NCBI GenBank assembly: GCA_041391665.1
Contig: JAWKNO010000003.1
Span: forward strand, 868,001 to 932,000
Reading direction: 5' to 3'
DNA length: 64,000 nucleotides
DNA from: Bacteroidia bacterium
GTDB taxonomy: Bacteria; Bacteroidota; Bacteroidia; J057
The notes beneath the pieces are model-generated. The model made no database searches and was not told where the DNA came from. It was given only the letters and a program-made list of their open reading frames with translations. Positions 17,782-27,051 of the stretch are shown here, one piece after another; positions within the stretch are counted from its first letter, which is position 1, and each line of letters begins with the position of its first letter. Position numbers and translations under genes: made by a program.

Positions 17782-18351
17782 TCAACGTTCTGAAACACTT
17801 TTCTCAATCATTTCCATAAAGATAGAAACTTCAATTTCCTCGGCTATTTTTTGACTCACAATCTTAGGGATAGAAATATTGTGATCGACTAAAAGTACAG
17901 AAAACTGGGCTTCGATTACCATTTTTCCATCTTTGACGGTAAGCTTACTCCTGATAATTCTTTCCTGTGTGACCCCGTGAATCGTAAGTTGCCCTTTTGC
18001 CCTAACCATTACTTCACCTTTTTGACTGACATCTAGTGCCTCTATGATTTTACCCTGAAAGGTTGCATTGGGGTAAAGATCACTTTCCATAAACTTCTCA
18101 TTAAAATGCTCCTTCTGAAGCGGGCTGTTAAATCCCTCGAAACTCTGAATGGAAATACTAAAGGCGAAAGTATTTTTATTTGTGTCCAATGCACCGCGGA
18201 GATTATTAGAAGCGGCCTTAATCAACTCTAAAGGTGCATTGGAAGTAAAGTTCACCCTGCCGTCATTGGCGGTATATATCCCTGACGAAGCAGGAAGAAC
18301 GGCACTGATAACTGAAAGCGGAAAAAACAAAAGATGGATAAAGAATAACAT
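17782..18351 (-). CDS. YceI-like periplasmic protein
   Basis: I choose the ATG at 18351, whose product begins with a good signal peptide (MLFFIHLLFFPLSVISAVL); an upstream in-frame ATG at 18450 would add 33 unlikely residues. The mature protein (about 170 residues) follows the YceI lipocalin-like pattern: GIYTANDGRVNFTSNAPLE, FAFSISIQSFEGFNSPLQKEH, MESDLYPNATFQGKI, then GQLTIHGVTQERII and a C-terminal FSVLLVDHNISIPKIV. YceI proteins bind polyisoprenoid or other amphiphilic molecules in the periplasm. It stands alone, divergent from yjjX. Confidence 0.88.
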   Translation of the reverse strand: MLFFIHLLFFPLSVISAVLPASSGIYTANDGRVNFTSNAPLELIKAASNNLRGALDTNKNTFAFSISIQSFEGFNSPLQKEHFNEKFMESDLYPNATFQGKIIEALDVSQKGEVMVRAKGQLTIHGVTQERIIRSKLTVKDGKMVIEAQFSVLLVDHNISIPKIVSQKIAEEIEVSIFMEMIEKSVSER

Positions 18352-18466
18352 GGGCTTATTATATGAGGATAAAATTATAACCCTGAAACAATAAAATAAA
18401 TTAAAAATGACTGTAACCGGAAAATCAAAGTTTGTATAGGGAAAATTCAACTTTTATCTTCCCGCC

Positions 18467-19027
18467 ATGAAAATCATCATCGCCTCCCGCAATCCGGTAA
18501 AGATCGAGGCTGTTAGCCAGGCTTTCTTACAGGTTTTTGTGGAAAAATCACTGACTTTCTCTGGTATAAACGTATTATCCGGGGTAAATGATCAACCCAT
18601 GTCTGATGAAGAGACGCTGCGCGGTGCAGAGAATCGGGTGGAAGCTGCAAAAGATGCGGTACCCGAAGCTGATTTCTGGGTAGGGGTGGAAGGCGGAATT
18701 GAGGAAATAGGCCATCAAATGACCGCTTTTGCCTGGGTGGTGGTGCGAGGAAAAGCGGGAACAGGGAAAGGGAAAACTGCCACATTTTTTTTACCCGATG
18801 CCGTGGCAGATTATATCCGGGAGGGAATAGAGTTGGGCGAAGCCGATGATAAAGTATTTGGCACAAACAACTCCAAACAAAAAAACGGCGCTGTAGGGCT
18901 ACTTACCCGAGATCTGATCACCCGCACGAGTCTGTATCTTCCGGCAGTAATTATGGCGTTGATTCCATTTATCAACCCACAACTTTACCACGAAGGAAAG
19001 GCGCCTGAAACGCCAGCAAAGCATTAA
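18467..19027 (+). CDS. yjjX: Inosine/xanthosine triphosphatase (YjjX, DUF84 family)
   Basis: 186 residues, the usual size. The N-terminal IIASRNPVKIEAVSQAF is the nucleotide-binding start shared with Maf/HAM1-like pyrophosphatases. SGVNDQPMSDEETLRGAENRV and ADFWVGVEGGIEE carry the conserved acidic residues for metal and substrate, and FFLPDAVADYIREG is also family-typical. The enzyme hydrolyses non-canonical ITP/XTP, keeping deaminated purines out of nucleic acids. Its 3' end overlaps the convergent O-antigen ligase gene by 56 bases. Confidence 0.93.
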   Translation: MKIIIASRNPVKIEAVSQAFLQVFVEKSLTFSGINVLSGVNDQPMSDEETLRGAENRVEAAKDAVPEADFWVGVEGGIEEIGHQMTAFAWVVVRGKAGTGKGKTATFFLPDAVADYIREGIELGEADDKVFGTNNSKQKNGAVGLLTRDLITRTSLYLPAVIMALIPFINPQLYHEGKAPETPAKH

Positions 19028-20228
19028 AGCAGGCATAAAAATTTACGCCGAGCTGGCGGCTCAACATAGATTCTGTCAGACAGGACGCCGCAAAGAGTAT
19101 AACAAAACCCAGGTAAAGGTAATTTTTTCGCTGAATGGCAAGCCCTGCGGAAAAAACAAAACAGATCACCAAATATATCATTCCCACCAACCCGAGGGCA
19201 ACGGCTGTTTCGAGGTATTGATTGTGTGCGTTGAGCCGGGATTGATAGCCGTAGGAAAATCCGCCATCCCGGTAAGATTCGGCGAGTTCATCCAGAGCAT
19301 CGCCGGTTCCGACACCCAGCCAGGGGTTGTCCTCAATCAAGCCGAAGGCTTTATCCCAGATAAAAACCCTGACAGCTTTTCCGCTATGTTCAATTTTGCC
19401 GGTATATGATTCACCGGAAGAAAAAAGGTCCTTAAACCGCGCCTGGTTGCCGGGACTGGCATATATTACGCCAAATGTAATTGCAGCAACCGCAAATGTA
19501 AGTCCAAGACCCGACAAAAGTTTTCCTCTTTGATAAAATATGTAAAGGAGCAGGATAAGTCCAATCGCAAGCAGAATGAAAATCTGCATACGCGCGGAAA
19601 GCATCACCACAAGGCAAAACAGCCCTACCATTTGCAAACTGATTCGGACAGCATACTCAGGCTCTCCGTGTTTACGACGGTCAAACCATAACCAGCCCAA
19701 AGCCAGAATTGCGAGATTAAGAAAAAGTGAAAAATAGGTTGGGTGAAGAAAAATATATCCGGAAAACTGGAAATAAGTAAAAAAGTATGGGTCTGGGATA
19801 GCCCGGCCTGTGGTATAGTTTTCATACAATGCAGAGCCAACGCAAACCAAACCCGCAATGATACTGGCAGAAATGAATGCCCGAAGAACGAGGGCGAATT
19901 CCTGGCGGGTTAGTTTTTTTACCGTGATGGTTACCAAAGGAAAAAACAACAGCGGTAGCTTCACAATCAGGGACTTCCATGCTGGCTCTGGGTTGACCGT
20001 GTACAACAGGCCAAATAAATGAATTGCATAAAACCCTGTAAACAACCAAAGGAAGGGCACCTTGCGGATAACCTGCCACTTGCGCAAAAAATCACCCTCC
20101 ACAATCCAGTTTACTACCAATACTATTAAAGATATAGATAATAAAGCCCGGGATAAAGGTAAGCCCACAACCGCAAGAATGAGGCCCGAAAGAAATATAT
20201 AATGATGTAGCTGTGCTTTATTTCGCAT
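18972..20228 (-). CDS. O-antigen ligase/polymerase family membrane protein
   Basis: 418 residues with about eleven hydrophobic segments. The large loop (around 270-335) contains VRVFIWDKAFGLIEDNPWLGVGTGDALDEL and NAHNQYLETAVALG, the Wzy_C hallmark with its catalytic-type Arg and His. Such proteins join or polymerise undecaprenyl-linked glycans at the periplasmic side of the inner membrane. The next upstream gene on the same strand is a family 2 glycosyltransferase (gap 26 bases), so the pair probably belongs to a surface polysaccharide pathway whose other genes are elsewhere. Confidence 0.88.
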   Translation of the reverse strand: MRNKAQLHHYIFLSGLILAVVGLPLSRALLSISLIVLVVNWIVEGDFLRKWQVIRKVPFLWLFTGFYAIHLFGLLYTVNPEPAWKSLIVKLPLLFFPLVTITVKKLTRQEFALVLRAFISASIIAGLVCVGSALYENYTTGRAIPDPYFFTYFQFSGYIFLHPTYFSLFLNLAILALGWLWFDRRKHGEPEYAVRISLQMVGLFCLVVMLSARMQIFILLAIGLILLLYIFYQRGKLLSGLGLTFAVAAITFGVIYASPGNQARFKDLFSSGESYTGKIEHSGKAVRVFIWDKAFGLIEDNPWLGVGTGDALDELAESYRDGGFSYGYQSRLNAHNQYLETAVALGLVGMIYLVICFVFSAGLAIQRKNYLYLGFVILFAASCLTESMLSRQLGVNFYACFNALLAFQAPFLRGKVVG

Positions 20229-20254
20229 ATCTAATCTAAACGAACAAACAGGTG

Positions 20255-21220
20255 CTATGGTACCCCCTGCCAGCCAGTAAATCTTCTTAGTAACTTACCT
20301 GGCATAAATACAACAGATATCAGCAGAAATAAATGGCGCAATAAGGAACTGGGCTCAAACAAATATTTGCGGTAATAGTGCAGATGTATATAGTAGGTGT
20401 ACAAATGAAAACGCGTGGTTTGGGTATTGAAGATTTCATCCCTGAGCCGGAAATTCATTTCAATTACCGGAAAGGCCATCGAAACCGCCATATTGGACTT
20501 GTGAAGTCGCACGTAAGTCAGCGATTCGTTGAGATTATGCATCGTAAATCCTTTGCGAATCATTCGGGCAAAGAGGTCATAATCCACAGATATCGCCAGC
20601 GATTCATTATAGCCGATTTCCTTCAGCTTGTCTTTAAGAATCATAACAGAACCATGCAGTACGCCATTTTCACCTCTTAAGTAACGCCGGGCAATACGGT
20701 CAGAGCCAATCGGAAAATTGGAGTGATTGATGAGTTTGCCCGTTCCGTTTTCAAAATAGGTGACATTACTACCCACAAGATCCGCTTCCGGATGTTTCTC
20801 CAGATACTCAAATTGCTTTTCAATTCTTGTATGATCCACATAATCATCAGCGTCAATGCGCATGATATATTTACATGAAGCCTGAGCCAATCCGGTATTC
20901 AGGGCATGGGCAATACCCGTATTGGTGGGGATGCTGATAACCTTCAGGTAGTCAATATGGCTATAGGACTCCAACATTTCGATTGAATTGTCGGTCGAAC
21001 CATCATCTACGATGATAAGTTCCTGCGGACGGACAGTAGATTGATGGATACTGTCTATGAGGTCCGGAAGGTAACGTCCATTGTTGTAATTAGCGCACAA
21101 AACGGAAACATTTACCACAGGCGGAGCAAGGAAATCGCTTTCCAACAGGTAATCCATGAGTAGGGGTAAATAAGAAACTCCTTCAACAGGAAGTTCAGAT
21201 TTCGAACGAAAATTAAGCAA
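20255..21220 (-). CDS. Family 2 glycosyltransferase
   Basis: 321 residues. The GT-A nucleotide-sugar fold begins near residue 37: VSVLCANYNNGRYLPDLIDS, then LIIVDDGSTDNS, and the metal-binding MRIDADDYVDH at about 120. A further LAISVDYDLFARMI near residue 210 matches the ED-type acceptor region of GT2 enzymes. It transfers a sugar from an NDP or lipid carrier; the specificity is not readable. It sits 26 bases upstream of the ligase gene and 12 bases downstream of the OmpA/PD40 gene, so three genes could form one transcript. Confidence 0.9.
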   Translation of the reverse strand: MLNFRSKSELPVEGVSYLPLLMDYLLESDFLAPPVVNVSVLCANYNNGRYLPDLIDSIHQSTVRPQELIIVDDGSTDNSIEMLESYSHIDYLKVISIPTNTGIAHALNTGLAQASCKYIMRIDADDYVDHTRIEKQFEYLEKHPEADLVGSNVTYFENGTGKLINHSNFPIGSDRIARRYLRGENGVLHGSVMILKDKLKEIGYNESLAISVDYDLFARMIRKGFTMHNLNESLTYVRLHKSNMAVSMAFPVIEMNFRLRDEIFNTQTTRFHLYTYYIHLHYYRKYLFEPSSLLRHLFLLISVVFMPGKLLRRFTGWQGVP

Positions 21221-21232
21221 AAAAATTGAAAT

Positions 21233-23326
21233 CTATCTGCTAAGTATCCGAAATTCTACTCTGCGGTTGAGTGAGCGCGTGGCGGGGTTCTCGTTACTGG
21301 CTATGGGCAATGTGCTGCCATACCCGTGGCTGATGGTTCTTTCGGCGGATATCCCCCGGTTGGTAAGGTATTGTTTTACAACCGCAGCTCTCGCCTCCGA
21401 CAAGGTTTGAAGTTCGGCTTCCGTACCGAGGTTATCTGTATGTCCGCGAATTTCAATCGTAAGTGAGGGAATCGACCGCATCAGTAAAACCAATCGCTCC
21501 AGCTCCGGATAGGAGTCTGCAATCAGTTCGGCACGGGCACGTTGAAAAAACACCTGATTGAGGGTAATGGTTTCCCCGACTTCTATCGGGGCGAGGTACA
21601 AATCTCTGCGGATTTCACGAAACTGACTGATCCTTCGCAGGTCAAGGGTATCGGTCACGGCATAAAATCCTACCTTCTCTGCGTACAATTGGTAAGCTCT
21701 GCCATACGGCAGAAAAATATTGTAAAACCCGGACGTCGGGTGAGATTGCGTGCGATTTAACAATGAATCCGGAGAAAGATCACTGCAGGTGATTTCGCTG
21801 CCCAGGGGTTCGCCGGTTTTGCTGTGCAGCACCCGCCCATATACCCTTACGATCGGCTGTAAAGTAAGGTCTTCGGGTACCCGTACGCGATAGATATCAA
21901 ACTGCTTCATCGAATCCTGGGTAGCCATCCATGCAAACCGGTCTCCGCCTATGGGCATATACCAGGCATCCCATTCCGGGGTATTGATCACCGGTCCGAG
22001 GTTTTCGGGTTCACTCCACTTTGTCCAGGTATTGCTCAACCGGCGACTGCGATAGACATCGCCTTTCCCGTAACCTGGGTGCCCGGTCGAAGTAAAGTAC
22101 AGCGTTTCGTCATCTGGCATCAAAAATGGCGTCATTTCCACGCCCGGGGTATTAATGGTCGGCCCCAGATTTTTGGGCGTTGTCCATTGGTTATTTTCCC
22201 GAAAACTCACATAGATATCAAGATCTCCATACCCTGTTGTGCCACTCATGCCGATCATCAGGGTTTTTCCATCTGCTGACAATTGGCAAGTTGCCGGGCT
22301 AAAGGTATTGGTGTAACCCGGTATGTCCAGTTCAACCGGAATATCCCAGTTTCCTTCCCGGTTTTTATAAGTCTGTGAGACCCCGTACCCATTGGCGGTT
22401 CCATCCGGGAAATAAGAGGCCGACAATAGCAACGACTGGTTTCCGGGCAAAACTGTGGAGACTTCGTTTCTTTCCTGATTGTTTACAGGCGGAGGTAATT
22501 GTTCGGGCTCACCCCACATGGTATCTCCCTGCATGGCAGAAACCCATATATCGCCCTGATCAAAAGGGTTTTCGAGCGGTGACCGGGTAAAATAAAGCAC
22601 CCGGCCATTGACCGCCAGCCGGGGTGCCGTTTCATGGCTCAATGGCGAATTTACGGTGGAGTCCAGAAGGGTTTTTACAGCCTGGGTAAAAGTTCCTGTC
22701 GCGAGGTTAATATCGACCGGAGGATGGAATATGCGAAACCAGGACATCGAAATTTGAGAAAGGTCATTGACGAGAAACCCATGATATTTGCCAAACAGTT
22801 TGGAGAAAGGCATCTCATATACCTGTTTTCCATTAATCGAAAACCGAAAGGTCCAGCCAATTTTTGCTATGGAAAGGATATTTTCGGTTCCCGGCCCACC
22901 GATTTTTTTATAGCGGGTCCAGGGGCATAGCAGGGTTCTTTCTCCGGGCAATTGCTGGATGACGGCAAAATAGCCTTCAGGGCGAATCAGAAAGGCATAA
23001 TAGCGATCCATACGATCATTGGCACCCCACAACAGACCATATCCTTCGGGAGAGACACCGGTATGCAGGGTCATGGCAGATTCTATACGGAAATCGCGGG
23101 AGGCGTTGAGCAATACTTCATGAACACAAAGTAAGTCGCCGGATTCCTGATGATTGATATGGAGGTTTCCATCGCGCAGACCGGCCTGGAAAGATGAAGA
23201 TTTATTCAACTCCCATCGGTTAGCATTGACTGTAAACTCATCTTGAAACAGCAGATAATCCTGGCCTATCAATGAGGAAAAACCAAAGAGAAAAAGCAGC
23301 AACGCCGAAAACTTAAACATAGGCAA
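21233..23326 (-). CDS. OmpA-family protein with a lectin-like N-terminus and PD40 repeats
   Basis: 697 residues with a signal peptide (about 1-21). Residues about 22-200 form a concanavalin/LamG-like sandwich (GYGLLWGANDRMDRYYAFLI) closely similar to the separate protein at 24393-25043. PD40/WD40-like propeller repeats (about 225-480) follow, with DGKTLMIGMSG and DDETLYFTSTGHPG motifs. A carboxypeptidase-regulatory-like strand set (about 490-575) comes next, then a C-terminal OmpA domain (about 580-697: EIRGHTDNLGTEAE ... SLNRRVEFRI) that binds peptidoglycan. It is probably an outer-membrane-associated scaffold; related domain sets are found in gliding and T9SS accessory proteins. Confidence 0.88.
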   Translation of the reverse strand: MPMFKFSALLLFLFGFSSLIGQDYLLFQDEFTVNANRWELNKSSSFQAGLRDGNLHINHQESGDLLCVHEVLLNASRDFRIESAMTLHTGVSPEGYGLLWGANDRMDRYYAFLIRPEGYFAVIQQLPGERTLLCPWTRYKKIGGPGTENILSIAKIGWTFRFSINGKQVYEMPFSKLFGKYHGFLVNDLSQISMSWFRIFHPPVDINLATGTFTQAVKTLLDSTVNSPLSHETAPRLAVNGRVLYFTRSPLENPFDQGDIWVSAMQGDTMWGEPEQLPPPVNNQERNEVSTVLPGNQSLLLSASYFPDGTANGYGVSQTYKNREGNWDIPVELDIPGYTNTFSPATCQLSADGKTLMIGMSGTTGYGDLDIYVSFRENNQWTTPKNLGPTINTPGVEMTPFLMPDDETLYFTSTGHPGYGKGDVYRSRRLSNTWTKWSEPENLGPVINTPEWDAWYMPIGGDRFAWMATQDSMKQFDIYRVRVPEDLTLQPIVRVYGRVLHSKTGEPLGSEITCSDLSPDSLLNRTQSHPTSGFYNIFLPYGRAYQLYAEKVGFYAVTDTLDLRRISQFREIRRDLYLAPIEVGETITLNQVFFQRARAELIADSYPELERLVLLMRSIPSLTIEIRGHTDNLGTEAELQTLSEARAAVVKQYLTNRGISAERTISHGYGSTLPIASNENPATRSLNRRVEFRILSR

Positions 23327-23457
23327 GGGCTTAGGATACCAAAGTAAATATACGATTTTTACTTCAAGGAAGTATCTGGGTCATAGTCAGGAATATCAGT
23401 GATTCCCAAATAATAGCGAGAATCAAAACAAAAAATCTACTATTGCCAAGAAAAATC

Positions 23458-23481
23458 TATGATCATTTCGTAAATTCATAG
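23458..23481. promoter_or_regulatory. Inverted repeat upstream of the AbiE-type pair
   Basis: CTATGA (23458-23463) and TCATAG (23476-23481) are separated by 12 bases, 32 bases before the first start codon. Antitoxins of AbiE systems repress their own promoter through inverted repeats, so this is a candidate operator, but the arms are short. Confidence 0.35.
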
Positions 23482-23512
23482 TGAATTTAAGTCAAGTAAA
23501 ATACCATCGTCC

Positions 23513-23812
23513 ATGAAAGATATTTCGGATACTTTCTCTCCTAACCTTTTTTGGGATATTGAAGAAACTACCCTAAATAAAGAAAAGCATGCCCGTTTCA
23601 TTATCGAACGTGTACTTGCCCGAGGGAGACTTAGTGACTGGTTTGCATTAATCCGATTGTATGGACTGAAGCGAATCCAGGCTGAGACTTTGGAAATACG
23701 CTACTTAGACAATGTCACTCTGAGTTTTTGCAGCAACCTATTCAATGTTCCTAAATCAGAATTTCGATGCTACAATCAGCCACAGTCCATCCAGCAACTC
23801 TGGCCTTACTAA
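23513..23812 (+). CDS. DUF6922-type antitoxin partner of an AbiEii toxin
   Basis: 99 residues. SPNLFWDIEETTLNKEKHARFIIERVLARGRLSDWFALIRLYG is the conserved core of small proteins (DUF6922) that precede AbiEii-like nucleotidyltransferases in Bacteroidota. It lacks the winged-helix/DUF4095 design of classical AbiEi, so it is an alternative antitoxin type. The gene overlaps the toxin gene by 46 bases in another frame, implying coupled translation. Confidence 0.8.
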   Translation: MKDISDTFSPNLFWDIEETTLNKEKHARFIIERVLARGRLSDWFALIRLYGLKRIQAETLEIRYLDNVTLSFCSNLFNVPKSEFRCYNQPQSIQQLWPY

Positions 23813-24387
23813 AAGAAGTAATGCAACGGAAAGATTTCCAGCAGTTTAATTTGGTCGGAGGAACTGGATTAGCACTACAAATAGGACATCGAAACTCAAT
23901 AGATCTGGATCTATTTACAGCATATGATTATGACAGTACGGATATTTTACAGGCTTTACAGACAATGGGGAACCTGGATATACTGATTAATAAACCACCT
24001 TTCCTGCAAGTTCGCCTTAACGATGTGAAAATGGATTTTTTAAAATTTCCTTATCCATTTGTACAGGATTATATAGAAATAGAGGGGATTCGACTTGCCA
24101 CTTTAGAAAATATTGCCATCATGAAACTTATGGCAATTGCCCGACGTGGTGTCAAAAAAGATTTCATTGATTTGTATTTTATTTTAGAACATTATTCGTT
24201 GGCGGAATTGGTGAAAATTTTTAAATCCAAACTACCTGGCATCGATATGTTCCATATTCTCAAAAGCCTCACCTATTTTGACGATGCGGACCCGGATGCC
24301 GATCCAAAAATGTTTAACAAAGTTACATGGCCGAGAATTAAACAGACTATATCAGAAAAAACCAACGATTTTCTGCGAGGCTATTGA
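23767..24387 (+). CDS. AbiEii/AbiGii-family nucleotidyltransferase toxin
   Basis: 206 residues. The nucleotidyltransferase core is visible: LVGGTGLALQIGHRNSIDLDLF (residues about 32-52, with the G-G/T-x-L-x-L-x-x-x-R-x-S-x-D-x-D-x-F pattern and both metal Asp residues), IRLATLENIAIMKLMAIARRGVKKDFIDLYFIL (about 115-150) and a terminal helical part. AbiEii toxins transfer nucleotides, for instance to tRNA acceptor ends, causing growth arrest and phage abortive infection; that activity is inferred from the family. With the preceding small gene it forms a type IV-like toxin-antitoxin pair. Confidence 0.9.
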   Translation: MLQSATVHPATLALLKEVMQRKDFQQFNLVGGTGLALQIGHRNSIDLDLFTAYDYDSTDILQALQTMGNLDILINKPPFLQVRLNDVKMDFLKFPYPFVQDYIEIEGIRLATLENIAIMKLMAIARRGVKKDFIDLYFILEHYSLAELVKIFKSKLPGIDMFHILKSLTYFDDADPDADPKMFNKVTWPRIKQTISEKTNDFLRGY

Positions 24388-24392
24388 ATTAA

Positions 24393-25043
24393 CTACGGAA
24401 ACTCCTTCACGACAAAATTATCCACTTCGATTTTCATTGTGCCGTGAAATAAGATTCCCGCTTTTTTCCCGCGCAACTCGTCCACCTGGCTCATATACAC
24501 AAGCTTATCGTTGATATAAAATTCCATGCGGTCCTTGTTTTTCTGAACTTTGAGCGTGTTGGGTTTTCCCTGCCCGTTGATATTGTCGCTCTCTGTCCAG
24601 CGTTTGATCTCCGAATAGTCTTCCCGCAACTTTTTCAGGATGGTGTATTGGCCATTGGAACTGATCAGAAAGGCAAACCAATCCTGGCGATCGTCTCTCG
24701 CACCCCAGCATATTCCATATCCCATATTTTTCATTCCCGAAGATTGGGTGATGGTGGTTTCAAAGGAAAAATTGTTGGCAGGATCGAGATCCACCAGTTG
24801 GGCAAGCAGTGCCGGGGAATATGCTGTTTTTCCCTTTAACTGAAAAAAACCGTCCGAAATTTCGGAGGTGAGTTGTTTCGTATCTACGATTTCCCAGTTG
24901 CGGGTATTATCGTCAAATGATTCTTCAAAGACAATTTTCTCTCCTGTATGACGCTGGGCACGCAGTGAACCAGCAGACTGCTGACCAAAAACGGCCCCCG
25001 TTGTAAACCATATAATCAAGAGGAACACGCGCTGTCGTACCAT
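24393..25043 (-). CDS. Secreted concanavalin/LamG-like domain protein
   Basis: The ATG at 25043 is preferred because its product starts with a clean signal peptide (MVRQRVFLLIIWFTTGAVFG); a frame-open ATG at 25112 adds 23 polar residues in front. The mature part (about 195 residues) is a single beta sandwich: FEESFDDNTRNWEI, MGYGICWGARDDRQDWFAFLI, YTILKKLR and MEFYINDKLVYM. The same fold and the same phrases occur at the N-terminus of the OmpA/PD40 protein 1 kb downstream. No catalytic residues are evident, so it is probably a binding or structural periplasmic/surface protein. Confidence 0.78.
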   Translation of the reverse strand: MVRQRVFLLIIWFTTGAVFGQQSAGSLRAQRHTGEKIVFEESFDDNTRNWEIVDTKQLTSEISDGFFQLKGKTAYSPALLAQLVDLDPANNFSFETTITQSSGMKNMGYGICWGARDDRQDWFAFLISSNGQYTILKKLREDYSEIKRWTESDNINGQGKPNTLKVQKNKDRMEFYINDKLVYMSQVDELRGKKAGILFHGTMKIEVDNFVVKEFP

Positions 25044-25223
25044 AGTATTGGGTTTAGATTGGGTCTGCGGACAAGATAACAATAAGCGATTTTGGCGGGA
25101 AAATATGAACATTCTCCCGTTTATTCTTACATAGGTAAAGACAAAAAAATATTCATAATTGCATGGTAAGAGACGAAAAATCTTTAAAAAGAATCAAAAA
25201 TACTCACACAAAAATTCTCAATC

Positions 25224-25868
25224 TTACCTCTGTTTTTCTCCCGCCAAACGACTCACGAGCGATTTCATGAGGATCCAGGCTGCCAGAATCTTAAACTCCC
25301 CGGGGTAATCCGAGATTTTTCCTGACTCCGAAATATCAACGGTATTTTTCCCTGGCTGTACCTGAAGAAACGTCAGCAAATTAATATCAAATGGCTCTCC
25401 TGAAGGTAACAGCAGGTGATGGTACCGGCGAAACATATTTGCACTGTACCGCTCCTGCTTTGACGAAATCTGTTGCCATTCACTCACATACACCGTGTCT
25501 TTTCTTGTAAACAACCGCCAACCCGAAAAGCCATCTGCATCATTTTTCACCTGCTCTATTTCTATATATACCTGCCCCAACCTCGCATTTCCCCACAAAC
25601 CATTTTTGTTCTCAATCTGGATCTTACCTCCGGGTTCTGTAAACACCTCCCATATCCCCGGCGAATCCGTAGCAGGACTCATATTTTTCATAAAAACTGA
25701 TCCCTGGCCGCTCTCCGTGAAAATCTTCACAAACTTCAATTGTATTTTCCCATCAGGAGACAGCTTTACCTTTGCTTTACTCTCCACAAATATTTCCTGA
25801 CAGAAAATATTTGTCATCAGGAAGGAAAGCAACATAAAGATAAGCGAGCGGCTATATATATACAACAT
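25224..25868 (-). CDS. Secreted protein of unknown function
   Basis: 214 residues with a signal peptide (about 1-23, ending NIFCQ). The rest is predicted mainly beta, including KAKVKLSPDGKIQLKFVKIF and IWEVFTEPGGKIQIENK, then a segment with DTVYVSEWQQISSKQERYSANMF. No motif is recognised. It is 15 bases downstream of the rhomboid gene on the same strand, so they may be co-transcribed. Confidence 0.7.
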   Translation of the reverse strand: MLYIYSRSLIFMLLSFLMTNIFCQEIFVESKAKVKLSPDGKIQLKFVKIFTESGQGSVFMKNMSPATDSPGIWEVFTEPGGKIQIENKNGLWGNARLGQVYIEIEQVKNDADGFSGWRLFTRKDTVYVSEWQQISSKQERYSANMFRRYHHLLLPSGEPFDINLLTFLQVQPGKNTVDISESGKISDYPGEFKILAAWILMKSLVSRLAGEKQR

Positions 25869-25883
25869 AGCTTTGCAGAAAGG

Positions 25884-26777
25884 TTAATTGTCCCGGATCT
25901 CAGAAAGTTCTTTTAATCGTTGTTTTTCGCTGGAGGAAAGTCCCTTCATGCCCACACGATTTAGTTTATCCAGCAATACATTCAGTTCTTCCTCTGTACT
26001 GGCATAATCAGACTTGCGTTTGCCGGAAACCATCACATCAGATTTTTTGCCCCTTGTCATTTTGGGTCGAAAATAGCTGAGGCTGCTTTTCAGGTATCCG
26101 GGGATAAACAGGATCTCAGGTCTTTTTATGAGAATGATCATAAAGATTACGGTAGGAATCAGAATTCCCATAATCAGCCAGGGCTGTTCCGCCAGAGACT
26201 GCGGTTTGTACAATATCCCGGCAAGCATACCCGTCACAGCACCCCCGAGATGGGCTTCATGCCCAATATTGCCAAGTCTCGCACCGGTACCATAAATCGA
26301 AATCAATACAAAAGCCAGTGCAAAAATCCAGGCAGGAATAGGTATGGGCGGATAAATGAAAGATATATCCATTCCCGGGAAAATCACAATTGCCGCAAAC
26401 ATCACCCCACTCACGGCACCGGAAGCCCCCAACGCACGGTAATCGCCGTGATTGCGGTGCACATACAAAGCCAGCAGGTTTCCACCGAGCAGACTCCCAA
26501 AATATACAACCAGATAAGGGACAATGCCTAAACCCACATAAGGCGTACCCAATGTCGAACTGAAAATATACAGTGTGTACATATTAAACAGCAGGTGCAT
26601 CCAGCCACCATGCAGGAAACCCGAAGATATCATCCGGATATATTCTTTGCCGATCAGGATCCGGTCAATATCAAATATATATTGCTCTTTAAAGCCGATT
26701 TTGGAAAACCCCTGGTAAGAAACAAAGACATTTGCCAATATCAGTGCTACCGAGATATGTTCAGCTGTTAATTGCAT
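25884..26777 (-). CDS. Rhomboid family intramembrane serine protease
   Basis: 297 residues with about six membrane helices in the first 215. The rhomboid motifs are present: HGGWMHLLFNMY (about 56-67, with the His/Asn of the loop and TM2), RALGASGAVSG with catalytic Ser119, and the partner His176 in GHEAHLGGAVTG. It should cleave membrane-anchored substrates within or next to the bilayer. The last 80 residues are a basic cytoplasmic tail with a helical KRKSDYASTEEELNVLLDKL end. It heads a probable two-gene unit with the secreted protein at 25224. Confidence 0.93.
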   Translation of the reverse strand: MQLTAEHISVALILANVFVSYQGFSKIGFKEQYIFDIDRILIGKEYIRMISSGFLHGGWMHLLFNMYTLYIFSSTLGTPYVGLGIVPYLVVYFGSLLGGNLLALYVHRNHGDYRALGASGAVSGVMFAAIVIFPGMDISFIYPPIPIPAWIFALAFVLISIYGTGARLGNIGHEAHLGGAVTGMLAGILYKPQSLAEQPWLIMGILIPTVIFMIILIKRPEILFIPGYLKSSLSYFRPKMTRGKKSDVMVSGKRKSDYASTEEELNVLLDKLNRVGMKGLSSSEKQRLKELSEIRDN

Positions 26778-27051
26778 AAAGGCATTTTTTCAGAATTACA
26801 CACACTTTCGCCACACCCCAATATACACAATCTGTGATTCCCATACACCTATTGCCCTCATAAAAAAGCAGTTAAAGGTAATGCCGGCAGCTTTTTATTC
26901 CACCAGAAAAAAAATATTGTAGTATAAATTAAACATATGTTACAAGATACCTCCGACTGTAAGAAAACGTGGTTTGTCGTACTTGTCCTCAGGAGTTAAA
27001 TCATCAAATTAGCCTTTAGAAAGGTTGAATCAGGTAATAAAAAATACAGAT

